Shown: positions 1 through 8,781, counted from the first letter of the stretch. The stretch: 45,423 bases of DNA from Kofleriaceae bacterium (GCA_022842285.1 JALHPV010000020.1:1-45423); one strand, 5' to 3'. Made by a program: numbers and translations. The notes: generated by a model not told the origin, from the sequence alone.

Positions 1-3000
1 GCTGCATCAGGGTCCGGATCATCAGCTCGTACGGAGCCACGGGCGCGCGCACGCCGCGGACGTGTTCGACCCGCAGGTCCCCGAGGCGGGGCGGCGGCAG
101 GATCGGATGGTGGTTCAGAACGACGTCGAACAGCGGCTGTCGGAATGGCGTGCGCGGCGGATTCACGGCCGCCACGACGCGCTCGAAGGGGAGCTCCCCA
201 TGGACCAGGCCCGAGCGAACGACCTCGCTCGCGCGCTGGACGAGCTCGGCCACCGTCGGATCGCCGCTGACATCACAGCGCAGGGCGAGTGGGTTCAAGA
301 ACAGTCCGATGAGCGGACGCACCTCGGGCCGGTCGCGCCCCGCGCTCATCGTCCCGACGACGAGGTCGGTCTGCCCACTCACGCGCGCGAGGACTGCGTA
401 CGCCGCCGCGAGCAGCACGCCGAACAGCGTCGTGTGCTCCCGCGTGGCGAGCGCGGCGAGGCCGGCTGTCTCGTCGGGGGTGAGCCCGCCGCGGACCCGA
501 TCCGTCGCCCCGGCCGACCAGCTCGCACGCGGCGCGCGCAGCGGCAGGTCCAGCACGGGCGCGCCGACGAGCGTGGCCCGCCAGTATGCGGACGACGTCG
601 GCGCCTCCGCGAGCGTGCGCTGCCACACCCCGACATCGGCGGCGCCGAGCGTGATGGGCGGCAGGTCCTCGCCCGCGTAGTGCGCGTGCAGCTCGTCGAG
701 CCAGATCTGGAGCGAGACGCCGTCGGTGACCAGGTGGTGCATCGTCGCGAGCAGCACGTGACGGTCCGGCGCGAGCCGTAGCAGTACCGTGCGCCACGGC
801 GGTCCCTGCGCGAGGTCGAACGGCCGCGTTCGCTCGGCGTCGAGGACGGCGTGCACACGTGCGTCTTGCTCGTCGACCGCGGAGAGATCCTCGACCCGAT
901 GGTCGCGAGGCAAGACCGCCATCACGCGCTGCCGCAGCGTGGACCCGGACTCGAACACGGTGCGGAGCGCCGGATGGCGCGCGGCGATCGCGACGAGTGC
1001 TCGCTCGAGCCGCGCGGTGTCGAGTGGGCCATCGATGCGCAGGCCCACGCGGATCTTCGGCGGCGGCGCCTGCGGTACGAGCGTCGACGAGAACCACAGG
1101 CGCTCCTGCGCGAAGCTCGCGGGGACAAGTCCGCCGGCCCCCGGCGCGATGGGCGTGGTCAGCCCGCCGCGCATCGCGGCGTGGAGCCAGGCTGCCTGCG
1201 CCGCCACCGTGGGATGCTCGAACAGCACCGCGAGTGGCACGTCGACGCCGAACCGCTCCGCGAGCCGCGCGCCGAGCTGCGCCGCCACGAGCGACTGCCC
1301 CCCGGCCGCGAAGAAGTCAGCGTCGGCTCCGACGGGCTGCTCGAGGAGCCGCGCCCATTCGTAGGCGACCGCCTCCTCGAGTGGACCCTCCGGCGTCCGC
1401 GCGACGAGCGGTCCTGTGGCCGCCGGCGGGGGCAGGGGCAGGGCGGTGCGGTCCACCTTGCCGGTCGGTCCAAGGGGCAGCGCCTCCATCACCACCACCT
1501 GCGTCGGGATGAGGCGCTCGGGGAGCCGGGCCCGCAGGTAGACGCGCAACTCGGCGCCGGTGATCGACCCGACCACGTGGGCGACGAGCCGGTCGGGCTG
1601 CGCGGTGACGACGACGTCGGTGATCGCGGGATGGGTCGCGATCGCCGCCTCGACTTCGCCTGGATCGATGCGCACGCCACGGACCTTCAGGCGATGGTCC
1701 GCGCGCCCCACGTACTCGAGGAGGCCGTCGTGACGCCAGCGGCCCAGGTCGCCGGTGCGATACATCCGCGCGCCGGGCACGAACGGATCCTCGACAAGGC
1801 GCGGGTCGGGGCCCGTCAGGTACTCGGAGGACACGCCGATGCCGGCCGCTCCGAGCTCGCCGACCACGCCGATCGGCATGGGCCGCCCGCCGGCATCGAG
1901 CACGTAGACGCGGCTGTTCGCGATCGGGGTTCCGATCGGCGTCCGTACGGCATCGGGGGCACCGACCTCGTACGCGGCGACCTGGTCGGCCGTCTCCGAC
2001 GCCCCGTACAGGTTCACCAGGCGATCATGCGGGCGCGCGGCCCGGAAGCGGCGCACGAGAGCGGGCGTGAGCTCCTCGCTCGTCGCGAGCCAGAGGCGGA
2101 GCGTGGGCATCGGTGCGCCCAGCTCGAGCAGGGTGCGCAGCAGCGACGGCACAACCACCATGCGCGTGGCGCTGACCCGCTCCACCATCGCCGCGAGGCG
2201 GCGGGGATCGGCCATCTCCTCCGCCGTCGCGATCGCGAGCGGGACGCCGGCGGCGAGGGGACCGAAGAGCTCCCACATCGCATCGACGAACGCCGGCGAG
2301 CTGCGGAGCACGGAGACCTCGCCCGGTTGCCAGGGGTAGGCGCGCGCGAACCACTCGATCTGGTTCACGAGCCCACGGTGCGTGGTGGCCACGCCCTTCG
2401 GACGGCCCGTCGAGCCCGACGTGAACACGATGTAGGCCGGCGCATCGGGGGACACGTGGGGCGCCGGGCCGCGCGCCGCCGCGCTCTCGGCCCGCGCCAG
2501 AGCCGCGCGATCGAGGATGCGGTCCACCTCGCCGCGCAGGAGGTCGATGCGAGCCGCCGGTTGCGCGGCGTCGATGGGTACATAGACACCACCGGCCCGC
2601 ATCACCCCGAGCGCGGCGACAGCGAGATCCCACGATGGCGGTACGAGCACGCCGACCCGCGTCCCGGGCGTGACGCCGTCGGCCCGCAACCCGTGCATCA
2701 CCCGCTCGGAGCGCGCCGCGAGCTCGCGATCGAGCCGGGGGAGCACGAGGTCGTGCACCGTCGTGTCGGGCAGCGCCACCTCCGTGCGGTTCCAGGTCTC
2801 GACCACCAGCGTGCGTTCGGCGGCCGGCAGGAGGGGCAGCTCCGACAGGCGCGTGCCGGGCGCGGTGGCGGCGGCGTGCAAGAGCGTCGCGAAGCGAGCC
2901 ACGAACCGCTCGGCCGTGCTGGCCGTGAAGAGGTCCTCGCGACACCGGACGACCAGGTCCAGGCCGCCGACCTTGCGCACGTTCGCGCCGAGCACGAGGT

Positions 3001-4726
3001 CGCATGGCTGCGACGAGCCGCGGACATGCTCGGTGGTGAACGTGATGCCCGCGCGCTCGTACCGCTGTCCCCACGGCAGCATGTTGAGGATCACGTCAAA
3101 CAGCGGCTGGCGGCCCGGCTCGCGGGGGTGACCGAGCGCCGCGATGACGCGTTCGAACGGGGCATCGGCGTGCCGCAATGCCTCGCGCATCGCCTGGTTG
3201 GTTCGATCGACGAGCTGCGCGAAGGTAGGGTCGCCGTCCAGACGGAGCCGGATGGGCAAGAGGTTCAGCAGGAGGCCGATCACGGCCGTCCGTCCCGGCT
3301 CGTCGCGCCGTGCCGCGGGCACGATGGCCACGATGTCGTCGCGACCCGTGTGGCGTGCGAGGACCGCGAACGCGGCGGCGATCAACACCACGAACTGGGT
3401 CGTGGCGTGCGCCCGGGCGACGGCCCGCACGGCGTCGGAGGCCTCGACGTCCAGGTGCGAGAGGGCCTTGTGGCGACCGAGCCCGTCGTCGGCCGGGCGG
3501 GCGAGATCGAGCGGGAGCTCGAGCGGCTGGGCACCCGCGAGCGTCGCGAGCCAGTACTCCACGTCGCTCGCCATGCGCTCGCGACCCGCCGGTGATCGCT
3601 CCCACCGCGCCAGGTCTGCGACCGAGGTCTCGAGGGGCGACAGCCGGGCCTCCGTGCCCTCGACCTCGGCGCGATACAGCTCAGCCAGATCGCCGAGGAA
3701 TCGTTGCATGGACAGCATGTCGACGATCACGTGATGGGCCGTGACCACCAGCAGCCCGCCGACCAGGCACGTACGCCACAACGGTGCCGCGGCCAGGTCG
3801 AAGGTGCGGGTGTACTCGCGCTGCTCGACCACTTCGATCGCATCCGTGTCGACCCGGTGGTCGAGCATCACCTCGCTCTCCACGATCTGCTGCGGCACGC
3901 CGTCCACGACCTCGATGCGGGTGCGCAGCCCTGGCTGGCGCGCGGCCAGGGCCCCGAGTGCGCGCTGGAGGGCGTCGCGGTCGAGCCCCCCCTCGAGACG
4001 GAACGTGTGCTGGATGTGGTTGAGCGCGGTTCCGGGCTTCAGCCGATCGAGGAACCACAGTCGCTCCTGCGCATGCGTGAGCGGCGCGCGGGGGAGCGCC
4101 GGCGGCACCATCGCCGGCGCGGTCGGGCGCCGCGCGAGCGCGACGACGGTCCCGGCGAAGTTCCGGGCGATAGAAGCGTCCGCGAACCGGACAGCCTCTG
4201 CCGCTACACTCGCTTCTGCCGGCGCAGTGGGGGCGGCGCGAAAGCCGAGGGTGGCCGCGCGCGCCTGACCGATCGCGGTCGCCGCCTTCCCCACCAGCTC
4301 GACGAAGGTCGGCGCCGCGCCGAGCTCCAGCACCGCGAGTGCTCCCTCGACGTCGATCGCCACGCGCGCGCGCCCGAGGTGGGCCCCGCCGATCGCGGCC
4401 ACGAGCAAGGTCTCGCGGCTCGCCCCGAGGTTCAGTGCCTCCAGCGGAGCGAGCGAGACATCAGCCGCGTGGGGCAGGGCCGTTACCACCGCGCCTGCGG
4501 GGTGCGGCCGGGGCCATGCTCCGAGATAGGCGGCCTGGCTCGCCACCGTCGGGTGGTCGAACACCATCGTGAGCGGGACCTCGACACCGAGCAGCTCCTC
4601 GAGCCGGGCGGCCAGCTCCGCCGCGGCCAGCGAATGTCCGCCGGCGGCGAAGAAATCTTCGTCGAGGCTCGCCGGCGCGATGCCCAGCACCTCGTGCCAC
4701 GCGCCGGCAACGAGGGCCTCTAGCAC
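1..4726 (-). CDS. Non-ribosomal peptide synthetase, PCP-C-A-PCP-C (C-terminus beyond window)
   Basis: The frame is open for 1,575 codons from a GTG at 4726 to the window edge. All five landmarks I checked lie in that one frame. Domains in order: PCP1 (residues 1-75, DEDFFAAGGHSL, phosphopantetheine Ser about 32); a linker of about 140 residues; C1 (about 215-640, HHVIVDM at 331, where the family motif is HHxxxDG); A (about 660-1090, core YIVFTSGSTGRPKG near 765, then NLYGASE, YRTGDL and GPTGKVDR); PCP2 (about 1115-1180, DADFFAAGGQSL, Ser about 1145); C2 (HHLVTDG at 1330, truncated by the window). The protein begins directly with a carrier domain, so its first substrate must be loaded by another protein. 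The A pocket lacks the usual Asp235, as read by eye. The start is 18 bp from the divergent gene at 4745, with TATAGT 6 nt upstream. The assembly-line role is sure; the product is unknown. Confidence 0.93.
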   Translation of the reverse strand, partial: MLEALVAGAWHEVLGIAPASLDEDFFAAGGHSLAAAELAARLEELLGVEVPLTMVFDHPTVASQAAYLGAWPRPHPAGAVVTALPHAADVSLAPLEALNLGASRETLLVAAIGGAHLGRARVAIDVEGALAVLELGAAPTFVELVGKAATAIGQARAATLGFRAAPTAPAEASVAAEAVRFADASIARNFAGTVVALARRPTAPAMVPPALPRAPLTHAQERLWFLDRLKPGTALNHIQHTFRLEGGLDRDALQRALGALAARQPGLRTRIEVVDGVPQQIVESEVMLDHRVDTDAIEVVEQREYTRTFDLAAAPLWRTCLVGGLLVVTAHHVIVDMLSMQRFLGDLAELYRAEVEGTEARLSPLETSVADLARWERSPAGRERMASDVEYWLATLAGAQPLELPLDLARPADDGLGRHKALSHLDVEASDAVRAVARAHATTQFVVLIAAAFAVLARHTGRDDIVAIVPAARRDEPGRTAVIGLLLNLLPIRLRLDGDPTFAQLVDRTNQAMREALRHADAPFERVIAALGHPREPGRQPLFDVILNMLPWGQRYERAGITFTTEHVRGSSQPCDLVLGANVRKVGGLDLVVRCREDLFTASTAERFVARFATLLHAAATAPGTRLSELPLLPAAERTLVVETWNRTEVALPDTTVHDLVLPRLDRELAARSERVMHGLRADGVTPGTRVGVLVPPSWDLAVAALGVMRAGGVYVPIDAAQPAARIDLLRGEVDRILDRAALARAESAAARGPAPHVSPDAPAYIVFTSGSTGRPKGVATTHRGLVNQIEWFARAYPWQPGEVSVLRSSPAFVDAMWELFGPLAAGVPLAIATAEEMADPRRLAAMVERVSATRMVVVPSLLRTLLELGAPMPTLRLWLATSEELTPALVRRFRAARPHDRLVNLYGASETADQVAAYEVGAPDAVRTPIGTPIANSRVYVLDAGGRPMPIGVVGELGAAGIGVSSEYLTGPDPRLVEDPFVPGARMYRTGDLGRWRHDGLLEYVGRADHRLKVRGVRIDPGEVEAAIATHPAITDVVVTAQPDRLVAHVVGSITGAELRVYLRARLPERLIPTQVVVMEALPLGPTGKVDRTALPLPPPAATGPLVARTPEGPLEEAVAYEWARLLEQPVGADADFFAAGGQSLVAAQLGARLAERFGVDVPLAVLFEHPTVAAQAAWLHAAMRGGLTTPIAPGAGGLVPASFAQERLWFSSTLVPQAPPPKIRVGLRIDGPLDTARLERALVAIAARHPALRTVFESGSTLRQRVMAVLPRDHRVEDLSAVDEQDARVHAVLDAERTRPFDLAQGPPWRTVLLRLAPDRHVLLATMHHLVTDGVSLQIWLDELHAHYAGEDLPPITLGAADVGVWQRTLAEAPTSSAYWRATLVGAPVLDLPLRAPRASWSAGATDRVRGGLTPDETAGLAALATREHTTLFGVLLAAAYAVLARVSGQTDLVVGTMSAGRDRPEVRPLIGLFLNPLALRCDVSGDPTVAELVQRASEVVRSGLVHGELPFERVVAAVNPPRTPFRQPLFDVVLNHHPILPPPRLGDLRVEHVRGVRAPVAPYELMIRTLMQ

Positions 4727-4731
4727 CGGGC

Positions 4732-4738
4732 TACTATA
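4732..4738. promoter_or_regulatory. Overlapping divergent -10 elements between the NRPS and MBOAT-like genes
   Basis: Only 18 bp separate the two divergent start codons. On the minus strand TATAGT (4738-4733) lies 6 nt before the NRPS GTG. On the plus strand TACTAT (4732-4737) lies 7 nt before the GTG at 4745. Both would place the transcription start at or next to the start codon. No -35 or Shine-Dalgarno site is evident. The match is by eye. Confidence 0.5.
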
Positions 4739-4744
4739 CGCTCG

Positions 4745-5986
4745 GTGCAGACGCAGGGAGGGCAGGCTCGCACGCGCGCCCTCGTCGGAGCGCTCGCGCT
4801 GGCCGGCGTGCTCGGCGCCATGCTGGTCCTCGACCGGACAGGATACCTGCCGAGCGTGTACCGCTCGGCCAAGGTGGGGGCGGATCTCATCGCCGCCGCG
4901 CTTGTCGTGCTCGCCGCCGTGGCCGCGGCGTTCGCCCCGGCGCGTCGACGCGCCATCCACCTCTATGCCGGCGTGGCGATCCTGCCGATCGCCCTTGGAC
5001 CGTGGGCGCTCGCGCCGGCAGGCTTCGTTGTCCTCGTGATCGGGGTGGCGCGGCTCGCGTGGCCCGTGCTCGCACGGCTCGTGCTCGTCATCGCCGGTTG
5101 GCTCGTCGTGCCCGCCCTGCGCATCCACCACCTCGACGGAGCCGCGCAGGCGGACACGATCCTCCTCGCGCTCCTGTGGGCGGGCCTCCTCTATGCGGCC
5201 TTCTATCTCGTCATCGAGCGCGCTCGCGCGTTGCCGGGCGAGCAGTCGTCCGTCCTCGCCGACGCTCACTACTTGCTCGCGTTGCCGCGCCTGATCGCGC
5301 CGTTCTTCCAGCCCATCGCGCCGAGTGACCTCAGCGACCGCGAGCGAAAGCAGATGACGTGGCAGCTGCTACGCAACGGGGTGGCACTCGCGGCCTACGC
5401 GCTCGCGCTCGGCGTGGGCGCGCAGCTCCTCGATCGTCCCGTGCGCCAGCTCGAGCCCCTCCCGGTGCGGCTCGGCGCCGAGGTCGGGCTCGGGTACGCG
5501 CGCGTGGCGCACGGCATCTTCCTCGCGATCGGCCTGTTCCGGCTCCTTGGCTTCGGTCTGCGGCCCGGCTTTCACCTGCCGTACGCCGCGCGCTCGTTCC
5601 CCGACTTCTTCCGCCGCTACAACTACTACGTTCGCGACGCCGTCCTCTCGCTGTTCTACTACCCGTTCCTCGGCCACCTCCGCCTCTGGCTGCCGGCCCG
5701 GCTCGCCGCCATCCTCGCCGCGTACCTGGCCCTCATCATCGGCTCGCTGATCCTCCACGACCTGCTCGTGCCGCTCAGCATCAGCATCGAGCCGCTCGAG
5801 ACGCTCCAGCAGCTCACCGGGACGTGGCGCCTCGCGGGCTTCGTCATCCTGTGGTCGCTCATCATCCTGCCGCATGCCGGCATCGCCCCGCGCAAGGAAC
5901 CCCCGCGCTTGTGGTGGCAGGACGCGCTGCGTGTCATCGCCGTCGACGCGATCATCGTCGCGCTGTGGTACGTCCACACGCGATGA
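4745..5986 (+). CDS. Polytopic membrane protein, MBOAT-like acyltransferase (putative)
   Basis: 413 residues, GTG start, with many hydrophobic segments from residue 12 to the C-terminus (roughly nine or ten TM helices). The segment near residues 280-345 (FPDFFRRYNYYVRDAV, then YYPFLGHLRLW, then a hydrophobic helix ending LILHDLL) resembles the membrane-bound O-acyltransferase core: an aromatic/basic stretch followed by a buried His as candidate catalytic residue. MBOAT proteins move acyl groups onto hydroxyls at or across the membrane; DltB and AlgI are examples. The stop overlaps the next start by ATGA, so this gene and the acyl-CoA ligase are probably co-translated, and the NRPS is divergent. 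That context fits transfer of an activated acyl or aminoacyl group to the envelope. The family call rests on motif resemblance and could be wrong; a transporter-like role is the alternative. Confidence 0.55.
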   Translation: MQTQGGQARTRALVGALALAGVLGAMLVLDRTGYLPSVYRSAKVGADLIAAALVVLAAVAAAFAPARRRAIHLYAGVAILPIALGPWALAPAGFVVLVIGVARLAWPVLARLVLVIAGWLVVPALRIHHLDGAAQADTILLALLWAGLLYAAFYLVIERARALPGEQSSVLADAHYLLALPRLIAPFFQPIAPSDLSDRERKQMTWQLLRNGVALAAYALALGVGAQLLDRPVRQLEPLPVRLGAEVGLGYARVAHGIFLAIGLFRLLGFGLRPGFHLPYAARSFPDFFRRYNYYVRDAVLSLFYYPFLGHLRLWLPARLAAILAAYLALIIGSLILHDLLVPLSISIEPLETLQQLTGTWRLAGFVILWSLIILPHAGIAPRKEPPRLWWQDALRVIAVDAIIVALWYVHTR

Positions 5987-7800
5987 AGCTCTGGGAGCCC
6001 ACGCCCGAGCGCGCCGCGGGAACCCAGCTCGCCGCGTTCATGCGCGCGCACGGCTTCTCTGACTACCGCGCGCTGCACGCGTGGTCGATCGCGCAACCCG
6101 AGGCATTCTGGCCCGCGCTCTGGGACGAGCTCGGCATCATCGGCGAGCGCGGCGAGCGCGTACTCGATACCGCCGAAGGGCGGCGCGGGTCGATGTCCGA
6201 CGTGCGCTTCTTCCCCGATGCGCGCCTGTCGTTCGCCGAGAACCTCCTGCGTCGCCGCGACGATGCGACCGCGATCATCCACCTCCCCGCCGATGGCGGG
6301 CGCCGCACCCTGACGTTCGGTGAGCTCGCGGCCGCTGTCGGCCGCTGCGCGGCGTACCTCCGCTCTCTCGGCATCGGGCCCGGTGATCGTGTGGTCGCCG
6401 CACTCCCCAACGGACCGGAGGCCCTCATCGCGATGCTCGGCGCCAACAGCGTCGGTGCCATCGGCTCGCTCTGTGATCTCGAGCTCGGTCTCGATGCCGT
6501 CGTCGACCGCTTCGGGCAGATCGAGCCCCGTGTCCTGTTTGCCGCCGGGCGGCGCGAGGCGATCGCCGGCCTGTGCGCGCGGCTCCCGACCGTCGAGCAC
6601 GCGATCACCGACTTCGACTTCCCCGACGCTCCACTCGGGTTCGAGCGCATGCCGTTCAACGCCCCGGCCTTCATCCTGTACACGTCGGGGACGACGGGGT
6701 TGCCGAAGTGCATCGTGCACAACACCGGCGGTCAGCTCTTGCAGCTCGCGAAGGAGAACCGGCTCCACTACGACCTGCGTCGCGACGACCGCTGGTTCTA
6801 CCAGACGAGCACCGGCTGGAACATGTGGTACTGGACCGCGATCGCACTCGCCGCCGGAGCGACGATCATTCTGCGCGAGGGGTCGCCGCTGCGCCCGAAA
6901 GCGACCGCGCTCTTCGAGCTCGCCGCCGCCGAGCGCCTCACACATCTCGGCATCTCGCCGCCGTTCCTCGCCGCCTGTCGCGACGGCAAGCTCACCGCCC
7001 CCCCGCTTCCCGAGCTGCGCGCGGTGATGTCCACGGGCTCGCCGCTCTCGCCCGCGCTCTCCGAGTACGTCTACCGATCGATCAAGGCCGACGTGCACCT
7101 CATCTCCCTCTCGGGCGGCACGGAGATCAATGGCTGCTTCGCGACCGGCGATCCGACCGGCGCGGTGCATGCCGGCGAGCTCCAGGTGGCGGCCCTCGGC
7201 ATGGCGACGGCGGTCTTCGACGACGCGGGGCACGCGATCACCGGCGCCCGTGGCGAGCTCGTCTGCACGGCCCCGTTCCCGTCGCAGCCCGTCGGCTTCT
7301 GGGGCGATCACGATCGCGCGCGCTACCGCGCCACCTACTTCGAGCGCTACCCGGGCGCCTGGCACCACGGTGACTTCGCCGAGGTCACCCCGACGGGCTA
7401 CGTGATCCACGGTCGCTCCGACGCCACGCTGAAGCCCAGCGGCCATCGCATCGGCACCGCCGAGATCTACCGCCAGCTCGAGACGCTTCCCGCGATCGCC
7501 GACGCCGTTGCCGTCGGGCAGCAGTGGCGCGACGACATCCGCATCATCTTGTTCGTGGTGCTGGCCGAGGGACACGTGCTCGACGAGAAGGCGATCCGCA
7601 CCGCGCTCCTGCGCGCCTCTCCGCACCACGTGCCCGCGCGCACCATCGTCGTCCCCGCGGTTCCGTACACGCGCAGCGGCAAGAAGGCCGAGATCGCGGT
7701 GCGCCAGGTCATCCACGGCGAGCCCGTGACGAGCGAGTCCGCTCTCGCCAATCCCGAGTGCCTCGCGGCCTTCAAGGATCTGCCCTCGCTCTTGCGCTAA
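5983..7800 (+). CDS. Acetoacetyl-CoA-synthetase-type acyl-CoA ligase
   Basis: 605 residues. The ATG at 5983 overlaps the upstream stop (ATGA). The N-terminus has the ACAS_N pattern (YRALHAWSIAQPEAFW), followed by an ANL superfamily AMP-binding domain: P-loop ILYTSGTTGLPKC near residue 232, STGWNMWYW, SLSGGTEINGC, GDFAEVTPTGYVIHGRSDATLKPSG, and a C-terminal lobe with the catalytic Lys in YTRSGKKAEI. Enzymes of this subfamily activate short 3-oxo or branched carboxylic acids as acyl-AMP and then transfer them to CoA. The length is slightly below the usual 650 for acetoacetyl-CoA synthetases. An acyl carrier protein gene abuts it convergently, and the NRPS begins with an unloaded carrier domain. 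Supplying the starter acyl group is therefore a reasonable inference, as is plain central metabolism. The exact substrate cannot be read from the sequence. Confidence 0.85.
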   Translation: MKLWEPTPERAAGTQLAAFMRAHGFSDYRALHAWSIAQPEAFWPALWDELGIIGERGERVLDTAEGRRGSMSDVRFFPDARLSFAENLLRRRDDATAIIHLPADGGRRTLTFGELAAAVGRCAAYLRSLGIGPGDRVVAALPNGPEALIAMLGANSVGAIGSLCDLELGLDAVVDRFGQIEPRVLFAAGRREAIAGLCARLPTVEHAITDFDFPDAPLGFERMPFNAPAFILYTSGTTGLPKCIVHNTGGQLLQLAKENRLHYDLRRDDRWFYQTSTGWNMWYWTAIALAAGATIILREGSPLRPKATALFELAAAERLTHLGISPPFLAACRDGKLTAPPLPELRAVMSTGSPLSPALSEYVYRSIKADVHLISLSGGTEINGCFATGDPTGAVHAGELQVAALGMATAVFDDAGHAITGARGELVCTAPFPSQPVGFWGDHDRARYRATYFERYPGAWHHGDFAEVTPTGYVIHGRSDATLKPSGHRIGTAEIYRQLETLPAIADAVAVGQQWRDDIRIILFVVLAEGHVLDEKAIRTALLRASPHHVPARTIVVPAVPYTRSGKKAEIAVRQVIHGEPVTSESALANPECLAAFKDLPSLLR

Positions 7801-8045
7801 CGCGTGCGGCGGGCGTCGACCAGCTTCACGATGTTCGCGATCGTCCCGAAGTTGCGGGGCGCGAAGTCGATGGGCTTCACGACGAACGCGAACTTCGCCT
7901 CGACGAAGGCGACGAGCTGGAGGAGCGATAGCGAGTCGACCTCGCGCCAGAGATTCGCCGTGGCCGCGACGGTCGCGATGCCTTGTCGGCCCTGCGGGTG
8001 ATGTCGCGCGAGGAAGCCGCGGATCGTCGTCTCAGTTGGCGACAC
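7797..8045 (-). CDS. Stand-alone acyl carrier protein
   Basis: 82 residues from a GTG at 8045; this start gives a standard carrier-protein length. The motif VDSLSLLQL places the phosphopantetheine-accepting Ser at residue 38. It is followed by the family's helix III region (FAFVVKPIDFAPRNFGTIANIVKLV), typical of discrete ACPs of the DltC or polyketide accessory type. It would carry an acyl or aminoacyl thioester in the cytoplasm. The 5' end overlaps the end of the upstream cysteine-rich lipoprotein gene by 14 bp, suggesting translational coupling. The last 4 bp overlap the stop of the convergent acyl-CoA ligase. An open frame continues upstream to 8246, but that part is a shadow of the lipoprotein gene. 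Partners are inferred from position: the ligase, the MBOAT-like protein or the NRPS. Confidence 0.85.
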   Translation of the reverse strand: MSPTETTIRGFLARHHPQGRQGIATVAATANLWREVDSLSLLQLVAFVEAKFAFVVKPIDFAPRNFGTIANIVKLVDARRTR

Positions 8046-8781
8046 ATCCGCACCCGAACTTGGTGCACTCGCAGCGCTGCGTTCCAGGAGTACAACGACC
8101 CGCGGAGCACGAGCAGCTCGTCGAGGCGTACTGACAGGTCCCCGTGCACGACATGCCCGAGAGGGCACCGGCGTAGCCGAGCTCGGCGCAGGTCGAGCCC
8201 ATAATCGTCCCGTCGCACTGCTCCAGGCCGTTGATGATGCCGTCACCGCAGTGACCGCCGCCGCACTGGGTGGTGTCGTAGCCGCAGGTCGAATTACACG
8301 CGAGCCCGGGGGCCGAGTAGAACTGCGCGTCGAAGCAGGTGGCGCCGCCGAGGTCCGCGCCGTCGCACTTCTCGTTCCCGTTCTTGATGCCGTCGCCGCA
8401 GGTGCCCCGGCACGCGCTCGTGTCGTACTGGCAGCTCTCCGTGCAGCGGAGGCCCTCCGCCTCGTAGAAGTTCAGCGTCATGCAGTTGCGCCCATCGAAG
8501 TCCGTGCCGTCGCAGGCCTCGGAGCCCGTCACCCGACCATCGCCGCACCGGCTCGCCTGGCATACGCCCGCGGCACACACACTCGGCGGTAGCCCTGGCA
8601 CTTCGCACGCCTCGCCGTCGGCGCGCGCGCTGCAAGCCTCGACGAGATCGGTGTCGTAGCAGCGGTCGCCGGTGGGTCCACACGTGGTTCCCGTCGGACA
8701 CGTGAGCTCGCCGCACTGCTGCGCGTTGCTCTTCACGCACCCACCAGCGATGAGGGCCAGGACCACGAGCGCTTGCTTCAT
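8032..8781 (-). CDS. Cysteine-rich lipoprotein with Myxococcus disulfide repeats
   Basis: 249 residues. The N-terminus MKQALVVLALIAGGC is a signal peptide with a probable lipobox (AGGC), so the protein is likely lipid-anchored outside the cytoplasm. After an N-terminal Cys-rich module there are three copies of the myxobacterial repeat (CGDGRVTGSEACDG, CGDGIKNGNEKCDG, CGDGIINGLEQCDG), then a short Cys-dense tail ending GCGCVAN. These repeats are presumed to be held by disulfides; their function is not established. The ATG at 8781 overlaps the stop of the paralogue upstream (ATGA), and the carrier protein gene follows with a 14-bp overlap. It closely resembles its neighbour in layout, indicating a tandem duplication. 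The start at 8781 is preferred over the longer frame to 9291, which is a shadow of the neighbour. Confidence 0.88.
   Translation of the reverse strand: MKQALVVLALIAGGCVKSNAQQCGELTCPTGTTCGPTGDRCYDTDLVEACSARADGEACEVPGLPPSVCAAGVCQASRCGDGRVTGSEACDGTDFDGRNCMTLNFYEAEGLRCTESCQYDTSACRGTCGDGIKNGNEKCDGADLGGATCFDAQFYSAPGLACNSTCGYDTTQCGGGHCGDGIINGLEQCDGTIMGSTCAELGYAGALSGMSCTGTCQYASTSCSCSAGRCTPGTQRCECTKFGCGCVAN

Noticed and set aside
851-3595. Long plus-strand open frame (over 900 codons) opposite the NRPS
   Set aside because: It is the mirror frame of a GC-rich coding strand. Its translation is Arg/Glu/His-rich without motifs, while the minus strand carries all NRPS core motifs in one frame.
5659-7716. 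Minus-strand open frame across the acyl-CoA ligase
   Set aside because: A shadow of the ligase, whose AMP-binding motifs are on the plus strand.
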